From Styela clava (lineage: Eukaryota; Chordata; Ascidiacea; Stolidobranchia; Styelidae): 64,000 bases of DNA. Shown here piece after piece: positions 37,282-48,559 of the stretch. How positions within the stretch are numbered: the stretch's first letter is position 1; every line of letters begins with the position of its first letter. Position numbers and translations under genes: made by a program. Where the stretch lies: NCBI RefSeq assembly GCF_964204865.1, contig NC_135254.1:15939001-16003000 (forward strand), given 5' to 3'. Below the pieces are notes generated by a model that was not told the origin of the DNA, searched no databases, and saw only the letters and a program-made list of their open reading frames with translations.

Positions 37282-37865
37282 CAGCGATTCCCAAACTTTA
37301 GGTTCGTGCGGCGCTAAATTATCAGCGACTTACACGAAAAATAATTGCTGCCTTCAAATATAATTCAATTTTGTGATCGTTAATGTGTAACTTTATGTCT
37401 TTTAAAGTTTGTAAACATATTTCGATCTGTCTAATAAGAAATAAAGGAAAAAGATCAAGACTGCTTCTTTATCTCTGACTGATTTTCCTTTAAAATACTA
37501 AAACATCACTCATGTTTGCTAAACTCTGTTCGGAAGATAAAGAAACTTCAGCTCGCAAAATAGCGAGTGCAAAAAGTAGTGCACCCCTCAATTATTCCGT
37601 AACAATCACATAACAATACTGTAAAGGCGAACTCTATGATGACAAAAAGTAAGCGGCAGAAAAACGTAAAATTTATTATTAAAATTTATTGATTCATATA
37701 CACAGCGTTTAAAATAAGAAACAATAGATCAAATATAATAATAACATTATGTATACAATAAATATCCAATCATATTAGTTATGTTCAACACAGGTCTGAT
37801 AATTTTCAAGGCGCACTTGCAAATCGCGCACTAGTGCGCCGCGGCGCACCCTTTCAAAACCGCTG
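37282..37865. mobile_element. hAT-type MITE, 584 bp
   Basis: Left end CAGCGATTCCCAAACTTTAG and right end CTTTCAAAACCGCTG are inverted relatives, each followed inward by a GCGGCGC patch. Flanks ggctacca (37274-37281) and ggccacga (37866-37873) agree at 6 of 8 positions, so the duplication has decayed or the boundary is slightly off. Confidence 0.65.
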
Positions 37866-38357
37866 GGCCACGAGGTGTACGACAAGACTCGAAAACACGA
37901 TAGTCAATAGATTTCAATCAAACAATCGTTTTTTGTTAGCCATTCTGACACACTATGAAAGCACAATGAGTAATCGAAAAGAGTTTATTTGCAACTACTA
38001 TCTAGCAGGGTTATCAACTGTGCTGGGACTAGCATGGGTTCCCTAAGCCTAGGACAATTTGGAAAGTCGATGTTAAAGGATGTTACTTTGTGCAGATTCC
38101 TCTTGAAAAAGGAAATCTGTATTTTGGCAAAAATGAAATTGGAGGCTTCAAAGTATAGGCTATTGCTGACATCTGTAACATATTCGGTTCATCGCCAAAA
38201 TTAATTAGGCAAAGTGATAAGTTCTGTTTGGTGTCTAAATATACACATACATCATCGAACCGGCCACACTACCATAGGAATTTTCGTTTTCTATCACAAT
38301 ACGTTTCTTGACCCAACGCATCCTCTGTTTACCTTTCTTTAAAAAGTCGGTCGGAAC

Positions 38358-38628
38358 CAATGTTCCCTCTAATTTTTTGTAGTATGCGCATAAAGTTTGG
38401 TGTGTGCACACTTTTTTGGAAATGACTTATATTTGTGCAAAAACCTATGAAGAAATTTTGGGGTTCCAACCGGGGAATGGGTGGGTCAACAACAAACTTT
38501 GTCAACCTGCCAACCGAGAACATTGTTACATTACATCGAAATACGTCTTTGCACTGTAAATCTATGCGTGTGCGCAGCCCCTGAAAACTGTGTGCGCGCG
38601 CACACTTTAGACTTTAGAGGGAACACTG
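38358..38628. mobile_element. hAT-type MITE with perfect 8-bp TSD, 271 bp
   Basis: CAATGTTCCCTCTAA at the left mirrors TTTAGAGGGAACACTG at the right. Identical flanks gtcggaac lie at 38350-38357 and 38629-38636. Alternating TGTGCGC/GCGCGCACAC text inside both ends extends the inverted repeat. No coding capacity. Confidence 0.9.
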
Positions 38629-38636
38629 GTCGGAAC

Positions 38637-39696
38637 TGATCAATATTTACACCGATCGTAGTACCAATATACTGTGTTGAAATGTCGCAATACGCTACTG
38701 ATTGTAGAAATACCTATATTTTCCTGGCAGTGTTCAATAGGGCTGATTTCTAGGCGACGGTACCGAGGCACCCACAGGCTTATGGTTTACTAATCGTGAT
38801 AAGGCAATTTCAGTTTCAGACGCTTTTTCGCATATATATCATGTGTAATGCCATATAATGTTTGTGATGGCATGTGCTTGTTAATTTTATCCAAATATTA
38901 AAAGACTATAAGTCGTAAAATAATGATGAGCTAATTAATAATGCATAAAGTATAATATGGAAAACTATATTTATCGTATGTATGACATGACTCGTCAATT
39001 ATTATTATTAGTAATAGTTTATTTGGTCAACATTGTAAGGTAAGACAAATCATGATGCACAGATATATATATATATATGTTTATTTGCAATCAATACCTA
39101 TTTTTAAGGTAAGATTTTTTATAAAGCAATTACGTTTGAAATATAGGCCAACTTAATTTCTTTGGCCTCACCATTTGTGCGAAAATGCGAAATGGTTACG
39201 AGCAAAACCTCTCAGATTTATGTGAACGAAGATTCAGATATTCATGCTGTTCTGTATACAGATTTAGAGAGGAGTTGATCGATACTTTACTATGCCCAGT
39301 AGTAACGTGTTAATCGTTTTTAAAGAATCGAGGATCACGCAGAATTGCTTCTAATTCATTTTAATTGACGTAATATGAATCGATTTGGAGTTCTAAAACT
39401 TACATCCTCAATAGTCAATGTTTAACAGCGGTTTCGCATCGAATTAATTGGGTACAATATTCTCAAGAAAAGTAGGTTAAACCTTTCAAGTAGAACAACA
39501 TACAGATTTAGGAGGTTTGTTGATCTTTTCATCTTCCGAATTCAAGCATTCCGATTCGTATCACTATTTGGAAGATGCTAGTAAAATGTCGACTCAATTA
39601 ACTAAATTTTACTGTACAACTGCGCATGTTATATGTCATTAAATTATACGTTCCGTTCATAGAGCTAGATGTTGTAGCGATTAGGTCTGATCAGCC
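38637..39696. other. spacer between the two sulfotransferase paralogues
   Basis: AT-rich with an (AT)n tract near 39063-39079. No exon or element end is recognised. Confidence 0.45.
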
Positions 39697-41224
39697 ATGA
39701 AAATAATTGTAGCAGGATTCCCTAAAACAGGGACAAAGTCAATGGATGAAGCGTTGACACAGCTTGGGTACAAAGTTTATGGGCACACCGAAAATTTACT
39801 TATATTGGAAAAAGAATGGACCAAGGTCTTCTACGAAGGTGCAACAATAGAAGATTTTCGAAAAATGTACGAGGACGTTGACGCGGTGTCGGACGTACCC
39901 GCATGTTATTTCTGGGAAGAAATTTTGTGGGCTTTTCCTGACTCAAAGGTCTAACTTGCCTATAAAAATCTTATCCGTAGCCTATTACAAAAATCTTTAA
40001 GTAGATGAAGTTAGTCACTGGGCAAAAATAATGCCAGGGATAGCTAACATCGAAAATCGGTGATGTTTGTATACATGATTAACTTCTGTAAATGGAAAAA
40101 TTGGCCCTAATGCTTTATGAAAAATTGTGGTGTTCAAAATCGAAACTTTACTCAAATTTGTTATTGAAGTTGTTGAGCACTATTGTAAAATTGTGGATTT
40201 GCTCATGTTTTATATATATACACCAAAGAGAAACTGATAATTGTATTCACGTCAGTAATCAAGTATCACAACGTCTAGTGTATCGACAATAATGAATTAT
40301 TACTATTTGAAATGATTTTTCAGATAATATTCATGAGAAGAAAAAACGAGGATGAATGGTTTAACAGTTTGAAAAATCAAATAGAAAATTTTCATAAGAA
40401 TTTTGCAATAAGACTGTTGAAAACTACTTCTCCAACTCAGTGGAGAATAGAAAAAAACGTTGCTTCTCCAACAGGTTAATATTCTTTATGATTTGTGATT
40501 TACCTTGATTTTATTCTGTGACTTGGAGGTACCTGACAAGAAAAAGATCGAGATTCTTTGCTCTATCGAATTTAAAAACAAATATCTTAACAAATCTTTA
40601 CCTAAATCTTTACAATAACAATTTTAGCACGTTTGGCTCTGGGCTATGTTCCACCGGCAATATGGTCGAACAACATCCGAATCAACGAAGCTTTAGCAAA
40701 AAAGAAATACAGAGCTCACAATGCACACGTTCTTCAGGTACATTTATGTTGCATCGTACTAAAATCCCCTTAATTTCAAGAATAAGCGTAGTTCACATAA
40801 CACTATTAAACGTGTGTGAAATCCTAATTAAGTTAACGAATGTAACTGATGAAATAATTGAGATTGTATGATTTATCGACAAGCTAATATGATTTATATT
40901 TTCAAACAGAACGCACCTAAGGATCAACTGCTAATATATAACGTTTCTGAAGGCTGGGAACCTCTGTGTGCATTTTTGAAAGTTCCTGTTCCCAACTCTC
41001 CATTTCCACATAAAAACGTGAGAGGCAATATTAGCAAGGAATGGTTGGCAACAGATCCATTGTTGATAAAAATGCAACGTGAAATGTATTTTTCAATTTC
41101 AGCAGCCGCAATTTTATTGTCTTATGGTATTTATAAAGTTGTAAAGAATCCTCCATCAGCGGCATTGTCTTCAGGTTACACTTGGTTAAAAGATGCATTT
41201 ATGAACTTGTTGTCTAAGAGTTGA
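39697..41224 (+). CDS. Sulfotransfer_4-like protein 2, membrane-anchored
   Basis: Exons 39697-39948, 40324-40474, 40628-40737 and 40910-41224 give 275 residues. The first two exon lengths (252 and 151 nt) equal those of the upstream paralogue, so this is a tandem duplicate. The cofactor loop VAGFPKTGTKSMDEAL keeps a basic residue (K10), and the second loop MRRKNEDEWFNS keeps Arg and Ser where paralogue 1 has lost them. This copy is therefore the better candidate for an active PAPS-dependent enzyme. AKKKYRAHNAHV and GWEPLCAFLKVPVP mark the C-terminal half, and residues about 230-249 form a membrane segment near the end. The exon 1 donor (AAG|gtctaa) is weak. A poly(A) signal lies at 41452. Confidence 0.8.
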
Positions 41225-42631
41225 ATAAAAATGTATTAGTATTCAATGATTCTCAATGATTCACAAGATTTTACTTTGAAAATATATGAACAATCAAAAC
41301 AAGTAATATACTATGTTATTAACTGCACAGTTGTGCATACTGCATACGACAGTACAGGGTATAGATTTATAGCTTTTTGTAGAATAGTAAATGATGAATA
41401 TTTAATTAACTGATTATAATTTAATATTCATTTGCTGTGAAATAGAATCGTAATAAAGCAACATTGTTATGTAAACTCGCGAATCGCGATGGCTAGCTTC
41501 AGTCTTTTAAGTTTGGGCTATTTGATAGATCAGTGCTAGTCAGACTAGAGCGGAATGATTACAGCCTACTGAATGTGAAAAAGATTCAAATAGGCCAAAG
41601 TAGTATTTCAGATTTCACGACGTTAAGCTTTGGAATTATCAAATGCTCTTAAAGTCGAATGCTCATTTTTGAAATGTGCTGAAAATAGTAAACACAAGTA
41701 GCAAGGCCACAAGTAAACAACTCTTTGACCCTTGGAAGTCTCGGTCTGGTGTTTCATCGATAGTTTTATATTGCTTCAAATGCATGTGAATGGTTTCATA
41801 AAAGCGGTTCACACTCAATATATATCGCCTATTGTTTTTTTCCAAAGAGTTTTAATTAATAAAGTAAAGCCGTTTTTCCGACGCTCGGCGAAACATAAAT
41901 GTCGTAATCCAAGCTATCTGGTTTTTCGGCGATGATTTGCTGCGGTGTTGGGTACAAGCCCTCAAAATCGGATACGGGCGTCGATTCTCGGCCAGGCCTA
42001 CTTTTAGTTTCAAATCAAGTATGCAGTTCCAGCCACTTTTCAATTTTAGTGCCCCGGGTCGGATCGCTGCATAAGATGTTTGGAAAGACTCTCTTTTGGT
42101 TAGTTGTCATTTTCTTTAGATTACTCGAGACTTTAGGACATTTGACACGATTATTTTCGTCGCTGTTTTAAAAAGTTTTCTTCTTGAAAACTAATATCAG
42201 TATTTTTCTATCCTTATTTATCCTAATTTGCATCATAAAGTTTAATTTTTGAAATATTTCTGAATGAACATTGTTCTTACCGTTGTGCAAAAATAGCAAT
42301 TTGTGATCACGCGACGTCGTATGAAATAACAAGTTTTCGCCAATTCTATTTTTAATTTCATCTGTGTGCGCAATTACTCATTTTTTTCTAGCTAATTATT
42401 ACTTTGAAATATATATACTTGTAAGTTTATACACCTAGCAAAAATAGACACTATTTTTAATTTTTGCACAGGAATAAAGTTTCTGTTTCATATATTCATA
42501 ATAAAAAAAACAGTAACACACGAATTTACAACATAATCAAAAACGAAAATTCCTATATTCACAGTGAAAACAGAAATATATTTTTTTAGTGTTATCCCAA
42601 TATGGGAAATAAATACAAATCAAACGTGCAA
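41225..42631. other. convergent 3' spacer
   Basis: 3' regions of two convergent genes, sulfotransferase-like 2 (+) and Gal3ST-like (-). It contains AATAAA (+) at 41452-41457. Short frames near 41650-42170 have no protein signature. Confidence 0.45.
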
Positions 42632-45600
42632 TCAAAAATTGCAACCACCCGAATTTGATTGCATATATTCAGCCATATTCATAATTTCTTGTAGATGTGG
42701 GTCAAAGCCGCTCTCCTTTGCTAATCTTGTCGCCAGCTTTGTTGCGGTATCAAGCGAATAGTGACTTTCTACAAGCTTCTCTGATGGTATGAAGTCCTCT
42801 TTATGTTTTCTACTTTTTTTCTTGGTGGATATTCGGCTGTATTGTATCTTTTTAATCTGTTCTGCCATCCGTTCTCTTCCATAAGCGTCAATTTTTTTCC
42901 ATAGTGTGCGATTGAAATAATCATATAAAGCATAATCCTATTATATACGAATAAAAAAAACAAAAATCCATTATTTAACGGGTGTAGGAATCGTTTTTTT
43001 ATGTAGCGTTCGTTCGAGAATATAAACGTGATAATTGAACTATATTTATGGAACAGGAGAACAATGTCTAAGACATAGTTTCTCAAAGTGCTCCATAGGG
43101 AGCTCAGGGATCCGCGAGCTATTCGTTTACTTATAAAAATACTGACTTGGCTAATTTTGTGACTGTCCAAAGTAGCAATAGCGGCATTTATAAAATTCAA
43201 CAACAGTAGCGTTAATAAGTTCTGAAAGATAGTGCCATATTTTAATTACCGCCATGTTTCCATAATTCGACACTACGTTAAGGATATGTTTGTCAAGTGT
43301 CAAACTTGTGGGGCTCTGTCAGTATGTTCCCCAGCTGTTTCAAAATTTAGGGGGTGGTAAATAATTTGCTATTAGAGATAAAACTAGGCTATTTGTATTC
43401 TTAAAAAAATGGTATGTATTTAAGAAACGATGTACATGGGGGCCCCCCAAGTTGATTGACGGCTAGCCAAAATACACAGCAGAATGAAATTGTAGGGCCA
43501 GAAAAGGGGAGCGAGGAAAAGTGCGGGACGACACGGCTGGGGTTCAAATTTTGAGAAATAGGCACCAAAATAGGCTCTAAGCTTGATTTTAGATACACCT
43601 AGCATCGCAGTTTGTTATGCAATAAAATCAATATTTATAAAATTTAGCTGATAGAATTCCCGAAGAAAAGATAACAAGCACGGCTTTCAACCGTAAATAT
43701 ATACTACTACGTTTCAACAAGTAATTTGCAACTGATAGTGACTAATGAAGTTACTTGCTCATCTGGCATTGTATGAATGGCTACTTATGGCTTGTTTTGT
43801 TACACATTTCTAATTTTTTTGAACATGTTTGTTTGACTTTTGTATGAATTAAATTTTGAAATACGCTCGTCAACTGATCATAATGTCGCATAATGTTGTA
43901 TTCCTTCAGAACTGAAATATTTTGTAAGAAGACAAATCGCTGAAGTTTGATTCTTTTCAATAAAGAAATAAAAACGATGTCATTCATCTAAAAAACGTCT
44001 GTTTTCAGTGCCTAGTTTTCGTTTTGTGACATCTTTAAGCTTTCTTAATATATGGCTGATATCTAAAATACTGCAGTGTGTAATCATAATACCCATACCT
44101 ATACATAAGATACCGGAATAATCCAATTGTTACGAAATAAACGTGCTTAAACTGTGATAATGATGTAACAATAGACGGTATCTAAAACTGGAAAGGTACC
44201 ACATGAGGGGTTAAACTATTTCACTCAAGTTCGGCGGGCTATTTTAAATCGTCACGCGGGCCGTAGTTGGCCCGCAGACTGCGGTTTAGAACCCCTCAGT
44301 GTGGAATCGCACCTCAAAATTAGGGGGGGGTGTTTGAAATTTTAGGGGGGGTGTTCACCCCATATAGGGGGGTGGGGTGTAGGGAAATCACTGGGCTCTG
44401 TAAATAATAGTCACCCTCTTCACGGGCTCCATAACGCCAGAAGTGTGAGATCTTTTGCTCTGAGATATGGTCACGAAGGTCGCAAGACTCGGTTGGTCCA
44501 TTAGTTGCGGGAAAAGGCAATTGGTTGTCGCCAACAACAATAATTTAGCAACAGGATATATAATATGTAGGCTACATTTCGTGTGCAACGAGAAAACGCG
44601 GTCTTTAGTGGTAGTTCCTTTATTAATAACTCAACTCTTATGACGTATACCTGCTTGTGAAGACTTCTGATGAGGCTCATTTCTGTTTTGGTAAATATCC
44701 TTTTCCCGTGCTTTCCCTTATTTGTTATATCTCGAGATAAAATCGACTTACTCAGGCATAATTCTTCCTAAAAGGAAAAAGAATTTGAGTTTTTATATGA
44801 TAACTTGAATACCTTCACATTTATACATTGATCAACTTATTTGTACAATCTATGAGACAAATTGTATATAAGCGCATTGACGCGCAAATCGGACAGAAAG
44901 TTGTTGTGAGGTAAAAGTATATATATATATATGTTATTAAAAATGGAAGCTCTTCTAACAGTTATTTGAAAAGAACAAAGCACTTTACTATTCGGCAATG
45001 ATACAAAAAGTTTCAAACTTCTTCATTTTATTCGCTCAGAAAAAATAGAAACGTACCTTCAAAAGAACGAGAGATTCTAAATAGTAGTCCGATATCATAA
45101 CTAAGTCAAAGGTCTCTGCAAGTTGACGTATTTGATCTGAGATATACCCTTGGTCGTCCACGCTTGGGTCCATCCCCAAATCATGAGATTGATAATTCAT
45201 ACCCCTGAATAAAACGAGATTTGTAGGATATACAGATGAGGAAAATTACATAACCCACGGTTGATAGCGGGCAGCAAATTAATCTTGCAAATATTTTACA
45301 TTATAATTCAATACAGAAATCAAATCTTACCTGAAATACCAAGGGACAGATGGGTTCAGTTTTGTTGAAGCAGTTTCTAAAAACTGCTCAAAAGAAGCAT
45401 TGAAGCGCCCAAGTAAATCTAGATAGGGAGAGTACCTGCAGTTGGTCTATGCAACAAAGAAATAATCATGTTAAAACTGTTTTTATTGTAATGACAGGAA
45501 GTTACGGAGACGCTATTTAAACGCAGGCAAAGTTGAGAAAACATGTTCGGCTGATTTGTACCATTAACGAATATGAAAAGCATCCTGATATATACTTTTA

Positions 45601-47628
45601 AATATTGCATTCTACAATCATGTATACCAGGTCAATGCTATATGCTTCTTCATAATACCGCAATATTTTCCGACCTCTTTAGTTCACAAATAAACACCTG
45701 CACATCGACCGGAGTTTAAATACTCGACTGAGGCAACTACAAATCTGGAATTCACACTAAATGAAATTTATTTCAGTATTTACTCCAATTTTATGAACGA
45801 CATTATATATAAAAGTATTTAAGAAATATATATTTAAATACAAACCTTCATTCTTGTCAGATTGGCGTAGTATAGATCCCCATAGTAGTAATTAAATGCA
45901 GAATAGAACGCGTCAGCAGGATTTCTCAAAATCGTTATGTACCTAAAACCAGTACAATTTCGAGAATAAAAATGGTTTTCCAAACGACAAAAAAAGGAAA
46001 AAAAATTGTGACGTTTAAACTTTTAAAACACATGATATATATATATATATATGTAATCAGGTATGTACGATACCTAGACTTTTCTGGAATTTCCAATTGA
46101 AATTTCCAAATTTTTGTTGCATTGAAAAAATCATAAATAACTTGCAATAGTATCAGTAGAAAATTTACTTTGTTCCTGGTGGCATCAATTTTTTAAAAGC
46201 TGTTGCATTAAACCTCAAGTGACCTGCAACAACATTTGGCTTAATATCGGATGATCCAATTTGAGTTTTATTCTCATTGAGTAGAAATTTGGAGTCAAAA
46301 TGTCCTGGGTATCCTCCAATGAACGGTAATGGAAACATGTTCTGCTGCAGAAAAAATTTACAAAATGATTTTATTTTTCGTTGTCAAATAAAAAATTTTG
46401 ATGTTAAAATTTTTTTATTCCTCCACTAGTCGTACCTTTTTTCCACGAAACATCCACAAATGTTTGATCAGGATACCAAATACGCTGCTTGATGCCGTTT
46501 TGTGAGTTTTTACATAAACTATTTTCTTATGAGGTGAGCAACGTTTCAATAGTTTATTTATGACAGGATACAATTGAGTGAGAGAATTCCACTGCTGTTT
46601 TGATGTTGTCAAAGTTGTTGTCGAGCTTGATGAAGTTTTCACTGTTGTTGGTTTCCCCTAATAAAAATAGGATGATATTTAATTAGTACGCTTAATATGA
46701 AAATCTTGGAGTTATTTTTGATATGTGATTGTTTGTCAAAAAACGATTTGAACGTTAGTATCAGTTACAGAATGCACAGAACGATATTAAGAAAATGTTG
46801 AAGATATTCAATTTTGGGCGCATGTTCACTAAACGGCGCAAGTTCTTCTATTTGGCGTGGCACAACCATTTTTGCAAATGGTATTCCTAACCCCCACCTG
46901 GCTCTGTTATCCAAAGAATATGTCACTACGACCTCACAATCACGTCAAAGATCTTGCCAAAAGTATGGCTACGATCGCCCAAAGTGGTATCTTCGTCAAC
47001 GATAACGAACTCACTAACGCCTGCGATCTCTGTCATATCGGAATCGTTACGACGAGAAAACGAGAGAAATATCTTGCTCGATTTCGGGTGATCGTTTGCG
47101 CGTCCTGGATGACGGTTAGTATAGTTTGGGGGCCTTACTACGTTACTGTGATGTCGTAGTGACGTAGTTTTTGAATGACGTAATCAGGTGGGGGTTAGGA
47201 ATAACATATGCAAAAATGGTTGTGCCACGCCAACTAGAAATAATTAAGTCGTTTTGTGAACATGGCCCCAATTTTGTTATAGGATAGGTACATGAAATGT
47301 TGATTATCACTATAGCATCATTAGAACATTTTTTAACACAATTTATCTATTAATAAAGATAAAAGAACAGATCCATTGAATGGAATTATTTGTAACAATA
47401 TTTGAAGGAGAATAATTTAAGAGCGTGAAACACTTTCCACTACTTACTTACCTCTAATTCAGTGTGAGGCGTTGCTTCAATTTTAATATAATTACTCGTC
47501 GGAGCGATAAAATCGTGATATGTTTGAACATTGCGTAAAGATGGAGACATGGTGTTCCTGGCCCAAATGTATGCCACCACAAAAATTGCCGGGATTACTA
47601 TATAAATTGCCTTTACTTCAAAACCCAT
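42632..47628 (-). CDS. galactose 3-O-sulfotransferase-like enzyme (Gal3ST family)
   Basis: Minus-strand exons 47628-47452, 46657-46436, 46344-46169, 45942-45846, 45446-45331, 45204-45057, 44767-44651 and 42937-42632 join in phase to 452 residues, a usual length for the family. It is a type II Golgi protein: a short cytosolic tail, signal-anchor at about 7-24, then a Ser/Thr-rich stem (60-90). The PAPS-binding loop YVKTHKTASSSV (107-118) and the 3'-phosphate motif ILRNPADAFYS with R198 and S206 are intact. SDYYLESLVLLK and ALYDYFNRTLWKKI are further Gal3ST signatures. The expected reaction is sulfation of the 3-OH of galactose on glycolipid (cerebroside type) or glycoprotein chains; the acceptor cannot be told. 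Introns hold a MITE (46816-47268) and a hAT element (43320-44393). Confidence 0.85.
43320..44393. mobile_element. hAT-type element with perfect TSD, carrying a nested MITE
   Basis: Starts CAGTATGTTCCCCAGC and ends GGGAAATCACTG, with G-rich sub-terminal tracts. Flanks ggctctgt are identical at 43312-43319 and 44394-44401. It sits in the last intron of the Gal3ST-like gene. Inside it, 44205-44297 is a second small inverted-repeat element (GAGGGGTTAAAC to GTTTAGAACCCCTC). No transposase. Confidence 0.85.
46035..46052. repeat. (AT)n microsatellite in Gal3ST-like intron 3
   Basis: An uninterrupted alternating AT tract of about 18 bp in the intron between exons 3 and 4 of the Gal3ST-like gene. Confidence 0.8.
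46816..47268. mobile_element. MITE with long (about 85 bp) terminal inverted repeats
   Basis: The first 85 bases and the last 85 bases are reverse complements with few mismatches. Landmarks are CATGTTCAC, GGCGTGGCACAACCATTTTT and CCTAACCCCCACCTG. Flanks caatttt (46809-46815 and 47269-47275) form a 7-bp duplication, 8 bp if the boundary shifts by one. The 453-bp element lies in intron 1 of the Gal3ST-like gene. Superfamily is uncertain. Internal frames of 63 and 100 codons have no known domain. Confidence 0.85.
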
Positions 47629-48559
47629 CTTGTACTTGAAAAAGTTGTTGTTGCTGAATTCTACATGTTATTACTAATAGTAATGCATTACTGCTGCACA
47701 AAAAAAACGAAATGCTGACAGCTTACATGACAATCCAGCCATGTATCACCTACAACTAGCATATGTAGGAATACACATAATATATTTCTCCTGATGCGCA
47801 TAAAAGCCTTTCTATCACCGTGTGATATATATATATGTATAGCGCAAAACAGAACTAACGATCATTTATAAAACCAACGTTGACGCAACTAATTTATTCC
47901 GTGAAACCATTTAAACAGAGCAAGCTTCGAAAGAAATCCTTCTTAAATCGAACTGCTCTGAATACATCGATGCACACACACATATACGAAAGATTACAAC
48001 GTGTTACGTTCATCGGCTGCTAAACCCCCCCAGGCAATAGCGAAATTAATGTTATGAAATTTGAGATTGTGCCCCTATCAGTTGATAATCCCAATCACCT
48101 GAAATATCTCGCAGGATAACTGATAACACCATTTTAGCCCCTCAATTTTGGAGTTTATGTAACAATGCAATTTCCCACTTATTTTTTTGTTTTGTTTCGA
48201 AATGTCAATACGCGCACAAGTGACGTCACAAAAGCTGTTTTGGCAAGATGGATAGGAAAATATGCGCGAGTTCATTAGCTGATTTTCCTTTTGAACGCAG
48301 AAAAACTCGATTTTTTTTTTGAATTTGTTTAGACTCGTGCGCACAAATTTCAACCAGACTAAATTTAGACTAGGCCACAAATGGATCTGCACAAACCAGA
48401 TATATATTTAGTGGCCCGTGTTATAAAAGAATTAAGAACTCCTGTTCTATTTCAACCCGCTAACAGACAGAATCACATAACGTTTTGTAATATGCTATAT
48501 TTAATACATATAGTTTGTATTCTTAACAAAAAAGAAAAGAAAAAGATATGTCGGATTTA
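47629..48559. other. spacer between the Gal3ST-like and lectin-like genes
   Basis: Both flanking genes run on the minus strand, so this holds the 5' flank of the Gal3ST-like gene and the 3' region of the lectin-like gene. A short AT tract lies near 47826. No canonical minus-strand AATAAA was noticed close to the lectin-like stop. Confidence 0.45.

Noticed and set aside
46814-47159. overlapping 63- and 100-codon plus-strand frames
   Set aside because: Both read through the inverted repeat of the MITE in the Gal3ST intron and show no domain.
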